A stretch of DNA of 64,000 nt from Stomorhina lunata (Eukaryota > Arthropoda > Insecta > Diptera > Rhiniidae): NCBI GenBank assembly GCA_933228675.1, contig OW121740.1, positions 56,855,000 through 56,918,999 on the forward strand, given 5' to 3'. Both the position numbers and the translations under genes were made by a program. Positions 33,198 to 45,308 of this stretch are shown here, piece after piece (position 1 is the first letter of the stretch; every line of letters starts with the position of its first letter). Under the pieces are notes generated by a model. That model saw nothing but the letters and a program-made list of their open reading frames with translations, was not told the origin of the DNA and made no database searches.

Positions 33198-34982
33198 GAG
33201 TATTATATTCGGCTGTGCCGAATCTTATATACCCACCATCAAGTTGTGTTAAATTTAGAAACATATCTCATATATCTACAAGGGTCCAGCTAATTCAAAA
33301 TCTGGACCAAAACTGAAAAAATCGCTAAGCTAATTGCTATTGTTGGTAAAACGTTTGCACTATTATTTTAGTGGTTTCCCCAGTATTTACTTTGATCAAA
33401 ATTCGGTCACATAACCGGGTATAGTTTTACATTAATAAATTGTTAAATACTTTTCGTTGTGATTAATATGTAGTTAGGCTAAACACGTTAACAGTAATAC
33501 GGCAGGTCCATATATTTCGTTATGAGTTCGTAATGCATTCATCATATATAAAGTCTGGTCTGAACATTGATTGATGCCTATATAATTTCATAGGTGCAAT
33601 CTTAATATAATGAATGTACCTCCAAATCTTTTTGATTGTAGATATAAAAAGGGGATATTATATATATGTATAAGAATTATAGCCAAATGTTGACCGATTG
33701 TAACAAAATTTTACACATTGGCTGGTATATATATAGAGCTTATTCTTCAAAATTTAGTGGCCATAGCTATCATAGTTTCTAATTTAATAGCTTTTAACTG
33801 ACCTTTGCTAAAATTTTTGGTTTCCGTGAGTGTTTTTCATATGAAAGCTAAAGTCAAATATGGACTGATTTCTATAAAATTTGATAAACTGATCAAAAAT
33901 TGCATAAAACTTCCCTATTTTAAATTTAATCGTCATAGCTATTACAATTGTATTCAATTTATCAGCATTAATGTGTTTCCCGGGGCGGGGTTATATGGGA
34001 GCTCTAACTAAATTTGAACCGATTTCGTCCATTTTCAACACACATCTTTTTCAAGATATCCAAAATACTTTTGTAAAATTTTGTCCCTCTAGCTTTTTTC
34101 GTTAAGGCGCTATCGTGCTTTTATCTGACGGACATTAACAACCTTTTCTTTATGTATTTTTGTGTTTCCATAAGTTTTTTATATGGGAGCTATGGTCAAA
34201 TGGTAACCGATTGTGACAAAATTTTGCACACTGGCTGGCATTGACATAAGACTTCCTTGTGCTTAATTTAGTCTTACCAGCTCTTGTAGTTAAGGAGCTA
34301 TCACGATTTTATCTGACGGATAGACGGACATAAATCCCCTTTTCTTTTTAATGTTAGTGTTTTCGTAAGTTTTTATATGGGAGCTAGGTCAAATGGTGAC
34401 CGATTGCGACACTGGCTGGCATTGACATTAGACTTTCTTGTGCCAAATTTAATGGTTATATCTGTTATACTTTTAGACTTATTGGCATTTAAGTGTATTT
34501 TAGGTGAAATTTAGGCTGTTTTCGTAAGTTTTTTGTATGGGAGCTATGGCTAAATGTGAACCGATTTCGATGAAATTTTATATGCTGCCTAGTGCTTACG
34601 TAAAACTTCTAGATACAATTTTGTCATCATAACTGTAATAATTTGTCATTTATTAGCAAATAAGCGATTTGCCTAGACGAGGTTATACTGGAGCTATGGT
34701 CAAATGTGAACCGAATTTGCCCAATTTCAATACCAAAATTTTCCGATAGATGAAGAATGTTTTTGCTAAGTTTCAGTTAGCTAGCTCCTTTCGTTTAGAC
34801 ATTATCGTGATTTCAACAGACAGACAGACGGACAGAAAGACGGACATAGCTCAATCGTCTTAGAATTTCATAAGGATTCCGAATATATATCGTTTTTGAT
34901 TTTTGAGCCAATATTAAGGAAATTACAAACGGAACGACAATCTCAATATACCCACCATTCTTTTTGATGGTGGGTATAAAAA
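33190..34982 (+). mobile_element. Dispersed family B, copy 1 (near full length)
   Basis: Begins ACAAGTAAGAGTATTATATT with the small hairpin TTCGGC-TGT-GCCGAA, contains many GGTCAAATG(T/G)..ACCGATT and TATGGGAGCTATGG phrases, and ends with a (GACGGACA)-type tract and the hairpin CCCACCATTC..GATGGTGGGTATAAAAA. It is about 1.8 kb and non-coding. Its start (ACAAGTAAGA) and end (GGGTATAAAA) match family A although the interiors differ, so the two families look like relatives using the same machinery. Helitron-type (DINE-1-like) origin is inferred. Confidence 0.85.
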
Positions 34983-37257
34983 TGCAATGAGATCCAGGGA
35001 GAGCGTTCAGATTGTGGCACAGTAAGCAAAATCCTAAAACTTTTTAGAAATTTTTGTATGGGAATGTACTATGACTCAAAGAAAGTTTAAACGAGCAGCG
35101 ACTTTTGGCTATAGCTATTGCAGCTCCTTGGGGCAGCAAAAGCTTCTGTCAATTGGTTATCCCTTTCAGACCTAAGGCAAAACTACCAGAAATTTTTTTA
35201 TAATTTTAGGAATATGTGGTCTTTACAGTGTATGAAAATATAAGCATGGGCACCTCCGGGTCTTAACATCCAGTGCCAAAATATTCTTAATAGCAGTATT
35301 AAATTTTAAAAATATACATTGACTAAAATCAATAAAATTTTGACGTCAAATTGGATTTGAAATTCCAACTGTAACATAGTCATACGCTCGTACATGCGGT
35401 AAATACTTTCGATCTAGCATCTAATAAATCTCAAAAGATTTTATGCAAATAAACAAAAAAACTTTAATATTGGGAAAAAGAACATCTCTATTTCTATTTT
35501 AAAAATCATCTGTAAACATTTTAAAACACATGTTACGTACACAAAAGCCAATTTGAAATTTATGAAGCCGAAACAAAAATAAAAAAACTAAAATTGCGCG
35601 AAACAAGGTGAAGGTGAGTAATTTTTGAAAATCGAAAATAATTAAAAAATTCACACGTTAGTTGATGTTATAACCCAAGGAAAGCTATTAAGTAGATAAA
35701 TTTAATATTTTACTTTTTATTCAAAATTTTCACCTGAGGAAAGAGCTAGAGAGAGGCAAATGTAAATAACAAGATCATTAAATTCGTGTGTTTCTAAAAA
35801 TAATTGCGCAAGAAATAAAACGAAATGAAATGAATTGAAAAAAGAGGGGCAAATACCCAACGTGATCCTCATCTTGGCCATAACCAGAAACTCATTAAAA
35901 ACTGATTCATCCTTTTAATATTAGAAAATTTCAAATATTTTTAAGTTTATTTTCTGCACAATTAAAATAAGAAAAACCAATTAATAGACACCTGTGGCAG
36001 TGTTAGCAGCAGCAGGTTAATACGTGCAAGTGTGATTATTATGATGATGATGAGGAGTATTTTTAAGATAATTATTTTTTTTTAGATATTTTCGTATTTC
36101 TGTTTTAAATTTTTATTCAACAATTCTCCCATATCCCCACTTCCTTAAGATCCCCAGAATATCTCAATTACGTTATGATTTTAAAAATAAATTTTCTTGT
36201 TGTTTTCGCTTTTAAGCCTAAAAGGTTTTTCTTTTCTTTTTTGTTGTTGTTATATTATTTGGTATAAACAAATTAAATTTTGTTTTTGGCTTTAATTATT
36301 TCGTTTGCCAAAAAAACAATGACGTATTTGAATGTTTTGGATTTTTGTAAAAATATAGATTTACGTAAAAAAAATATCATCATTTTCGAATTCTTGGTAA
36401 AAATTTATGTTTTTTCCTAAATAAGAAAATTATTATTCAAACAATGAACCACAAATATTGTAAACAAATATTTAAAAATTGAAAATAGCCACAAACATTT
36501 TGAATTTTCTTTGTATTTTTCACATGATTATCTCCGAAAATTGTTCAGTGTAAAAACAATGATGTAGTGCCTTGAAAGGGGAAATGACGGAATATGAAAA
36601 TTGATGTTGATAATTAGAAAATTTAAATAATTAAAACGAATTTGGCAATACCCTAAATATATATAAAAAACATATATATCAGGGTGTTTTTTTAATTTTT
36701 TTTTTATATAGAAATAAAAAATTATTTCATTTTTTTGGGTCACTTTGGTCCATGTTGGTCTCCAAAGGGTTAACATTTATCATTTATAAGATCTTTGTTA
36801 TTAACTAAATAGTCTTCTAGAGGTCTTAGCAGAATAAACATTGTTTGAACCGCAGCAAAAGCTAAGATATTCCTAAAATGTGGAAATTTACATAAAAATT
36901 GATTTTGACCCGGTAACACGAGGGTTAAATATTTCCAATTCTGATAAAACGATATACACCGATTCTATATGGTATTACGCATAATCGGTGAATATAATTT
37001 TGCTAAAAATGTAAACAAATTTTAGATTATTATTATTTTTTTTTTCTAAAATCGATCAAAAAAGTTACTTTTCCCGAAATACTTTGACTTTAAGCCACAG
37101 GTATGGGAATACGAAATAAGCTATCGATTTACTACACTAAAAAGGTCAATTGCTAAACATATGAAAAAAATTACAATTTTGTGTCATCAAGGAAAATAGG
37201 AAGATACTAAATAACCAATTTTAACAAAATTTTATATAACTATTATTACTTACAGGT
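34983..37257. other. Long non-coding interval
   Basis: No gene supported. An AAG|GTGAGTA donor-like site occurs at 35613/35614 without an accompanying coding frame. GC-richer patches occur at 35000-35180 and 35980-36060. The rest is AT-rich low-complexity sequence. Confidence 0.45.
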
Positions 37258-37998
37258 ACAAGATAAGTAAAAACAATGGTCGGTCAAGCCCGACCACTGA
37301 GGTCAAAGGTGTTCTTTTTCCTGTATAAACACAAAATATTTGCTAAATTTTGCCATCATACAAACATTTTCACAAAACATATAAATTTAAGCTATTTCCG
37401 TCATATAGACTTATATGAGAGCTAGGGTCAAATGTGGACCGATTATCTCGAAATTTGGCAAATTGATTAAAGTATTAAACTATGTATGAAAAAAATTAAC
37501 TCAAAATTCTCATTATCTTCAGATTTACGAGTGTTTTAGCGATTTTTGTCTCATATAGTGCGTTTTGATAGAAGAGTTTGTATGGGAGCTATGGTCAAAT
37601 GTGGACCGATTTCAACGAAATTTGGTACAGTGATTTAACATAAGCAGTATTTATTTTAAATTTCATGAAAAAATATTCATATTTGTGGCCAAAATACCAA
37701 TTCCGGGAAGTGGGATCGATTTTGATGAATTTTAATAGCCGTGGTCCCACTATCAATAATATAATCTGTGCCAAATTTCATCAAATTATCTTTAGAATTG
37801 CGACCTGTACTTTGATTACATGGTCCAGCCGTCCAGACAGACGGACGGACGGACGGACTGACATCGCTAAATCGACTCAGAAAGTAGCTCTAAACCAATT
37901 GCTATACTAAAAGGTGGCTCTAAAAAAATTTATATACGTTACATACATCAGCACCAACTTATAATACCCGTTCCACCTATGGTGGTGAAGGGTATAAA
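37258..37998 (+). mobile_element. Dispersed family A, copy 6
   Basis: Complete order of family A blocks: degenerate start with GGTCGGTCAAGCCCGACC, AGAGCTAGGGTCAAATGTGG, GTGTTTTAGCGATTTTTGTC (uninterrupted here, unlike copy 2), GGTCCAGCCGTCCAG, a GACGGACGGACGGACGG tract, and the terminal hairpin CCACCTATGGTGGTGAAGGG with TATAAAA. Confidence 0.85.
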
Positions 37999-38164
37999 AA
38001 AAATAGAAGAAAAATTTAAATCTACCATTTTTTGGGTAAATTTGTTTTTGTAAATCGTCATGGATATAAAATAACCGGAAAAAACACTATAACTCTAAAA
38101 CCACTTAAAAAACCCGAAAAAACAAGTTTTCCCCTTGTAAAAACATTTTTTTTAATTTGGGTAT
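37999..38164. other. Spacer between family A copy 6 and old family B copy
   Basis: AT-rich, nothing recognised. Confidence 0.4.
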
Positions 38165-41100
38165 AAGTGCCTCGTGTTGACCGATATGGATCAAATTTTC
38201 AGGGTTAATGTTTCTCACCTAATAATACACTTCTTGGAAAGTTTTGGTATTAAAATGGGGCGAAATCGGTTCACATTTGATCATAGCTCATCAACTATGC
38301 TTATCGCTTATTTGCTTATAAAAGCAAATTATAACAGGTATGATGATAAGATTTAGTGCAGAGAAGTTATATATAAGCACTATATGCAGCATATACAATT
38401 TCATCGAAATCGGTTCACATTTAACCATAGCTCCCATACAAAACACGTACGAAAAAAAGCCTAAATTCCAAATAGAAAAAACACTTCAATGCCAGTAAAT
38501 GTTAAACTGCTAAGGCCACTAAACTTGACACAAGAAAGTTTTATGTTAATGCAAGCCAATGTGCAAAATGTTGTCACAATCGGTCACCATTTGACCACGT
38601 CTTCTATATAAAAACTTACGGGAACAAAAAATTACAAAACGATAGGGGTTTGTGTCCGTCTGTCCGTTAAATGAAAGTTCGATAGCGCTTTATTGAAATA
38701 AGCTAGAGGGACAAAATTTTACAACAGTATTTCGGACATCTTTAAAAAAGTTGTGTATTGGAAATGCGCGAAATTGGTTCGCATTTAGTTAGAGCTCCCA
38801 TATAATCCCGCCCCCGGAATAACATTAATGCTGACAAATTGAATACAATTGTAATAGTGATGAAGACTAAATTTAGAAAAGGGAAGTTTTATGTAACTAT
38901 TGGTCAGTATATACAATTTTATAGGAATCGGTTCATACTTAACTATATCTTTGATATAAAAACCACTCCCAGAAACCACTAAAATGTGTCAAGGCCAGTT
39001 AAAAGCTATTGTATTAAAAAATTAACTATAATAGCTATGGCCACTAAAGTTTGCAAAAATAAGCTTTATATAAAAACCAGCCAGTGTATAAAATTTTGTG
39101 ATAATCGGTCACCATTTAACTATAGTTCACATATATACAACATCCCATTTTTATACCCACCATCAAAAAGAATGGGGGTATATTGAGATTGTCATTCCGT
39201 TTGTAATTTCTTTAATATTGGCTTAAAAACCAAAAACGATATATATTCTGAATCCTTATGAAATTCTAAGACGATTGAGCGATGTCCGTCTGTCTGTCTG
39301 TTGAAATCACGATAACGCCCAAATGAAAAGAGCTAGCTCACTGAAACTTAGTAGAAATATTCTTCATCTCTGAGAAAATTTTGGTATTGAAATTGGGCAA
39401 AATCGGTTCACATTTGACCATAGCTCCCGTATAACCTCGTCTAGGCTAATCGCTTATTTGTTAATAAATGACAAATTATAGCAGCTATGATTATAAAATT
39501 TGATATACAGAAGTTTTACATTAGCCCCAGCGTATAAAATTTCATCAAAATCGGTTCACATTTAGCCATAGCTCCCATACAAAAAACTTACGGAAACAGC
39601 GAAAATTTCACCTAAAATACACTTAAATGCCAATAAATCTAAAACTATAATAGATATAATCACTAAATTTAGCACGAGGAGGTCTTATGTCAATGCCAGT
39701 AAGTGTCGCAATCGGTCACTATTTGACCTAGCTCCCATATAAAAAACTTACGAAAACACAAAAATTCTAAAAGAAAAGGGGGATTTATGTCCGTCAGATA
39801 AAATCGTCATAGCTCCTTAACTACAAGAGCTAGTAAGACTAAATTAAGCACAATGCCAGGCAGTGTGCTATATTTTGTCACAATCGGTCACCATTTGATC
39901 ATAGCTCCCATATAAAAAACTTATGGAAACACAAAAATACATAAAGAAAAGGTTGTTTATGTCCGTCTGTCCGTCGGATAAAAGCACGATAGCGCCTTAA
40001 CGAAAAAAGCTAGAGGGACAAAATTTTACAAAAGTATTTTGGATATCTTGAAAAAGATGTGTGTTGAAAATGGACGAAATCGGTTCAAATTTAGTTAGAG
40101 CTCCCATATAACCCCGCCCCGGGAAACACATTAATGCTGATAAATTGAATACAATTGTAATAGCTATGACGATTAAATTTAAAATAGGGAAGTTTTATGC
40201 AATTTTTGATCAGTTTATCAAATTTTATAGGAATCAGTCCATATTTGACTTTAGCTTTCATATAAAAAACACTCACGAAAAGCAAAAATTTTAGCAAAGG
40301 CCAGTTAAAAGCTTTTAAAATAGAAACTATGATAGCTATGGTCACTTAATTTTGCAAGAATAAGCTCTATATATATACCAGCCAGTGTGTAAAATTTTGT
40401 TACAATCGGTCAACATTTGGCTATAATTCTTATATATATAACATCCCCTTTTTATATATACAATCAAAAATATTTGGAGGTACATTCATGATATTAAGAT
40501 TGCACCTTTGAAATTAGATAGGCATCAATCAATGTTCAGCCCAGACTTTATATATGATGAATGCATTAGGAACTCTTAACGAAATATATGGACCTGCCGT
40601 ATTACTATTAACGTGTTTAGCCTAACTACATATTAATCACAACGAAAAGTATTTAACAACTTATTAATGTAAAACTATACCCGGTTATGAGACCGAATTT
40701 TGATCAAAGTAAATTCTGGGGAAACCACTAAAATATTTTTAAATGTTGAACTATAGAGCTACGGCACCCGAATTTAGTCCAAAGGTCTTACCAACAATAC
40801 CAATAGCTTAGCGATTTTTTCAGTTTTGTTCCAGATTTTGAATTAGCTGCACCCTTGTAGATATATGAGATATGTTTCTGAATTTAACACAACTTGATGG
40901 TGGGTATATAAGATTCGGCACAGCCGAATATAACACTCTTACTTGTTATATCTACAGTCAAAAAGATATGGAGGTACATATGGCCTAACTGTTAAGCTCA
41001 ACGAATAGTATTTAACAGCTTATTAATATAAAACTATACCCGGTTAAGAGCCCAAATTTTGTGCAAAGTAAATTCTAGGAAAACCACTTAGATATTTTTA

Positions 41101-41311
41101 AATGTTGAACTATAAAGCTACTGCAACCGATTTTAGACCAAATATTTTACTAACAATACCAACTAGCGTAACAATTTTTTTTTCGTATTTGGTCCATATT
41201 TTGAATTAACTGCAATCTTGTAGATATACGAGATATGTTTCTAAATTTAACACAACTTGATGGTGGGCATATAAGATTTGGCACAGCCGAATCAAACACT
41301 CTTACTTGTTA
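38165..41311 (-). mobile_element. Old family B copy, split by a younger family B copy
   Basis: Two pieces, 38165-39147 and 40948-41311, together follow the order of a reversed family B element. The first ends in CATATATACAACATCCCATT. The second starts with ATATCTACAGTCAAAAAG and ends with GCACAGCCGAATC..ACACTC then TTACTTGTT. In copy 1 the same two segments are contiguous (GATTGTAGATATAAAAAGGG on its strand). The intervening 39148-40947 is a younger complete copy. Confidence 0.8.
39148..40947 (-). mobile_element. Dispersed family B, copy 2 (inserted in older copy)
   Basis: Full-length reversed family B: it starts TATACCCACCATCAAAAAG (3' hairpin of the element, one base changed in the stem), has GTCCGTCTGTCTGTCTG, and ends GGTGGGTATATAAGATTC with GGCACAGCCGAA and TTACTTGTT (5' end). 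It is highly similar to copy 1 at 33190-34982 in opposite orientation, with about 4.2 kb between the two. The empty site, reconstructed from the split older copy, shows insertion between T and A (or A and T) with no target duplication. Confidence 0.85.
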
Positions 41312-41329
41312 TGAAATACATTATTTTGA

Positions 41330-41420
41330 AAATCCCTAAAGTATGTTACAGAATATTTGCTTAAAAGTCTGAGTTTTTGATCGATATCGAATATTGCGAT
41401 TTGGTCTCAGATCTGGATAA
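41330..41420 (+). repeat. Dispersed repeat E, copy 2
   Basis: Reverse-complement relative of 32600-32720 (AAAGTCTGAGTTTTTGATCG, ATATCGAATATTGCG). Both lie next to family B elements. Confidence 0.5.
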
Positions 41421-42344
41421 ATAAAGCAAATATTAATCGATAAATACAATTTAATATTTGGTATACAATTGAAATTTACTCCCATAAAATTTGGCATTAG
41501 TGGCTTAGACTATCAAAGTGTCGGGCTTGGTTATCTATATAAACTTTCTTACTTGTCTTTTGAGACTATTCGATACAGATGTATGTACCGACTCTAGATT
41601 ATAATAGGAAATTTTTCGAATGTCCTAAATAGTGCAAATTCAATCCCCTTAAAATGTCTCCTTTTTCAAAAGTTTCTTTAATTTTTTTTTTTAATAATAG
41701 CTTTTATTTTATATGAATTATGACCTATTTCGTTTGATACTGCTTTAAGACACTGATTAATAGTATTTAGAAATTTTGAAAGAAAAAAAATATGTCAGCT
41801 TAAAAATAACATACATATATCGCCAATATCAATATTTACACTTTTGCCGGTCAAATAAATCTCATAGTCAATTGAATACATCTCACACTTGATAAGTTCA
41901 AGAACATTTTTTTCAAATTTCCCAAAATAAACTTAATAAGCTATTTTTAGACCTAGAATTCGTACGAATTCATATGGACGATTAAGTAAATATTTACATT
42001 GTACCAAAAGCAAAATTAAATTGCACAAAAAAAAACATGTCAAAATATGTGGGTATGACTCGATTTACCGGTAAAATACAAAAATACAATTTATATATAC
42101 AAACATCACGCCCTCTAATGTATTAATAGTAAATTCAAAAATATCTACAACTTGAAAATTTTATTTTATGTTGTTTTTTTGCAACAATTTTCACACGCTT
42201 CTTGCCACAACATAACACTGATAACACTCCATATTGAATCAGAAACGTATAAAGCACAGTGTCCCGAAGTTTGTAAAAAGTGAATAGTTGAGTTTTTTCT
42301 GAAATGTGCAAGAGTTAATGCTTTTTTAAGCCCGAGTATATTAA
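41421..42344. other. Non-coding interval
   Basis: AT-rich with no supported gene. A piece resembling the end of a dispersed element (TCGGGCTTGG..TTTCTTACTTGTC, 41521-41557) suggests a severely truncated family A relative. Confidence 0.4.
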
Positions 42345-42656
42345 ACCGCCGTGGTATAGCAGTTTAGTCATCCGCCTAGCATACCGAGGTCCCAAGTTTA
42401 ATCTCCGGCCAGAACAACAAAAAATAAATTTTCAAAAAAAGCGGCGGTTCACCTCTATACTCAGCTAGCCACTGGTTATTGAGTATTAGGCTATGTAAAA
42501 CTTCTCTAACTAATGCATTAGCCGTTCGGAGTAGGCGTTAAAACGTAGGTCCTTTTCAAATTAGTCTAAAAATAGTATCGGATGCAGCTCATTGTCTGAG
42601 AGAAGTACCCCTTGTTCCAATTGGAATGTTGTCGGGGAACTATGTATATATATATA
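42345..42656 (+). mobile_element. tRNA-derived SINE, copy 1
   Basis: The head (42345-42412) resembles a tRNA: CCGCCGTGGTATAGCAG, then CATCCGCCTAGCATACC (anticodon-arm-like, with AGC as in tRNA-Ala) and a degenerate box B (AAGTTTAATCTCCGG). A body of about 230 bases follows, including GAGTATTAGGCTATG and TTCCAATTGGAATGTT, then a (TA)n tail. A second copy at 46896-47237 in opposite orientation shares head, body and tail type. The intact box B (GTTCGATCCCC) of that copy confirms the tRNA relation. Confidence 0.8.
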
Positions 42657-42657
42657 T

Positions 42658-43280
42658 CTGTGGCAATATGGAAGAGTAGCTTAAGTCGACATAAGAGAGA
42701 ATTGAGTTAAGGCCTTTATTGCAATACAGAAGCAAAGGCACTTAAATGTATTTAATCCGTTTTAAAAAATTCGGGTTTTTGTCTATGTTATGTACGTTTA
42801 CTTTTTAGCTTAAGTTTCTTGAATCAATAATGCTTTCATCAAAACAACTTATGTATACATATTTTTGTGTACATATTCAGATTATTCTTTCATCATAAAC
42901 CGATTTTGCTTAACTTTACTTAAGATGTATATATTTATGTTGGCCTTGAAAAAATAAAGTCATTAATTTAAAACATCTTATGTTTACATAAAACTACACA
43001 ATATGTATTTTTTATTTAAACAGAACCACTTAAAGTTACTTAAGGTGCAGTTCAATACAAATTTCAGTTTCGAAAAAGAGCTTAAGCATAAAAAAACGTA
43101 AAATCTTCTGAATTTAACAATATTTTTTTAAATATTCATCGTTCTTCTCTAATAAACATGATACCAATATATTATTTCATATATTATTCGCAGAAATCAA
43201 GCAAAAGAAAAATTACACAAAATTGATGATATCTTAAAACTTAAATTTTCGACTTAAGCTACTCTTCCATATTGCCACAG
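42658..43280. mobile_element. 623-bp element with perfect 32-bp inverted ends, in SINE tail
   Basis: The two ends are exact reverse complements over 32 bases (42658-42689 and 43249-43280), beginning CTGTGGCAATATGGAAGAG. The interior is non-coding, with repeated CTTAAG-type words. The element sits in the (TA)n tail of the SINE. The flanking TA sequence hides any target duplication, but a TA duplication (Tc1/mariner style) or ATAT would fit. Family not assigned. Confidence 0.88.
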
Positions 43281-43286
43281 ATATAT

Positions 43287-43977
43287 ACTATACCCTTCAC
43301 CACTAAGGTCAAAGGTTGTTTTTTTCCTATATAAAGACAGATATTTGTTAAATTTTGCTATAATACAGACATTTTCTCAAAATTTATATATTTAAGCTGT
43401 TAACGTCATTTAGACATACATATATGAGAGCTAGGGTCAAATGTGGACCGATTCACAAAAATTATGTTTGTAAAAAATAAACTCCAAATTCTTATTATCT
43501 TGAGATTTTGTGAGCGATTTTTGTCAGATTTGTTGTGTTTTGACAGAAGAGTTTGTATTGGAGGTATGGTCAAATGTGGACCGATTTCAACGAAATTTGG
43601 TATAGTCATTTTAGTTTTTAATCTAAATTTCGTGAAAAAAATATTGATATTTGTGGCCAATATACCAATTCCGGGAAGTGGAACCTATGGGAGGTATCAT
43701 AAATAATGGACAGATTTTGACGAATTTCAATAGCCATAGTCCCACTATCAAAAACATGATTAGTGCCAAATTTCATCAAATTATCTCTTGAATTGCGACC
43801 TGTACTTTGATTACATCGTTTACATGGGGGTCCAGCCAGCCAGACGGACGGACGGACGGACTGACATCGCTAAATCGACTCAGAAATTGATTCTAAGCTT
43901 ATTTCTATATATTTCTATGCGTTACATACATCAGCACAAACTTATAATACCCTTTCATGATGGTGAAGGGTATAAAA
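43287..43977 (+). mobile_element. Dispersed family A, copy 7
   Basis: Starts within the family at ATACCCTTCACCACTAAGG (the first ~50 bases are missing), then AGAGCTAGGGTCAAATGTGG, GGGAAGTGGAACCTATGG, GGGGGTCCAGCCAGCCAGAC with a GACGGACGGACGG tract, and the terminal hairpin ending GGTGAAGGGTATAAAA. It follows directly after the remaining TA bases of the SINE tail. Confidence 0.85.
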
Positions 43978-44588
43978 ATGATATAAAGAGATATCTAAAA
44001 ATATATTTTTGAACTTTAAAATAAAATTAAGAAGCCTATAGCTACTTTCTCGGTTTTTTTGAGTATTATATTTCTAGTAGTGTTTTCTTTAACATATCAG
44101 TTTCTTAGCTGCGCAAATTAGATAAGTAAAGGTTTTTGTTAGTCAACTTCTCGCCATTTTTACTCTTCCGTAAATCTGGCCTAAATGAAAAATGTTTTGG
44201 TTTGTTTTTTAGATTTCTCTAAATTTTCTTTTGTTTTTTAATAGAATCACTGCACTGTGCATGGTACTCGTCATTATGCATCATAATATTGTTTTCATGA
44301 TTTCTCGAGTTGATTTTTCATGTTTTTTTGGGTGGGTGGTTTTTTATACTCTGGTTAGTTGAGGTATGTCGAAATTTTGTAAAAATCTTGTTCATTTTGT
44401 GTATTAAAGTTTTTATTATAATGATTTCTTCGTTTTGTTTTGATTTTTTTATTTCTGTTTAAAAAGTTTTTCTTTTTTTTATTTTTTGAGAAAAACATAA
44501 ACAAATTGTTGCACTAACCTAAAATGGTCATGGTCAACATTTAGTGATTTCTATTCGAAAACTCGTGGAAACTCTCGATAAAAAAAAG
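43978..44588. other. Non-coding interval between family A copies
   Basis: T-rich sequence, no gene or repeat recognised. Confidence 0.45.
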
Positions 44589-44589
44589 A

Positions 44590-45308
44590 CAAGTAAGAAG
44601 TGCTATAGTCGGTCATACCCGACCATATGATACCATTCACCACTTAGGTCAAAGGTGTTATTTTTAGTGTATAAAGACAAATATTTTCTAAATTTTTCCA
44701 TCATACAAACATTTTCTCGAGACTTATACAGTTAAGCTGTTTCCGTCATTTGGACTTATATGAGAGTTAGGGTCAAATGTGGACCGATTATGTGGATTAC
44801 AAAAAGTATGCATGCAAAAAATAAACTTAAAATTGTCATTTTCAGATGTACACGCGTTTTAGTGATTTTTGTCTCATTTAGTGCGTTTTGACAGAAGAGT
44901 TTGTATGGGAGCTATGACTAAATGTGGCCCGATTTAAACAAAATTTGGTACAGTGATTTTGGTTTACATAAACAGCATCTGTTTCAAATTTCATGAACAA
45001 ATATTGATATTTGTGGCCAAAATATTAATTCCGGAAAGTGGGACCTATAGGAGGTACCACAAATAATTTACTAATTTTGACGAACTTCAATAGCCATAGT
45101 CCTATTTACTATCAAAAAAAAATTTGTGCTAAATTTCATTCAATTATCTTTAGAACTGCGACCTGTTCTGAACTAAATCAACTTAGAAAGTAATACTAAG
45201 TCTATTGGTATACTAAAAGGTGGGTCTAAGACAAATATTTCTATGCTTTACATACATCAGCACAAACTTATAATACCCTTTCCGCCTACGGTGGTGAAGG
45301 GTATAAAA
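44590..45308 (+). mobile_element. Dispersed family A, copy 8
   Basis: Starts GACAAGTAAGAAGTGCTATA with GTCGGTCATACCCGAC and ends with the hairpin CCGCCTACGGTGGTGAAGGG and TATAAAA. The (GTCC)n part is almost lost (GTTCTGAACTAAATCAACTT in its place), so this copy has an internal deletion at the microsatellite. Confidence 0.85.

Noticed and set aside
35550..35620. Host exon ending at AAG|GTGAGTA (35613)
   Set aside because: The donor matches well, but no reading frame, acceptor or promoter accompanies it; a single match in AT-rich DNA is expected by chance.
37665..37910. Frame with RPDRRTDGRTDIAKSTQ
   Set aside because: A translation of the (GACGGACG)n microsatellite and its flanks in family A; it recurs in other copies with frameshifts and is not a protein.
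33805..40345. Repeated ~68-84-codon frames ending in GAGLYGSSN
   Set aside because: They are the same chance frame read from the copies of family B in both orientations; there is no start context or conserved protein pattern.
42345..42412. tRNA gene
   Set aside because: The cloverleaf is degenerate (box B changed, acceptor ends do not pair), it is joined to a SINE body and tail, and a second copy exists with the same body.
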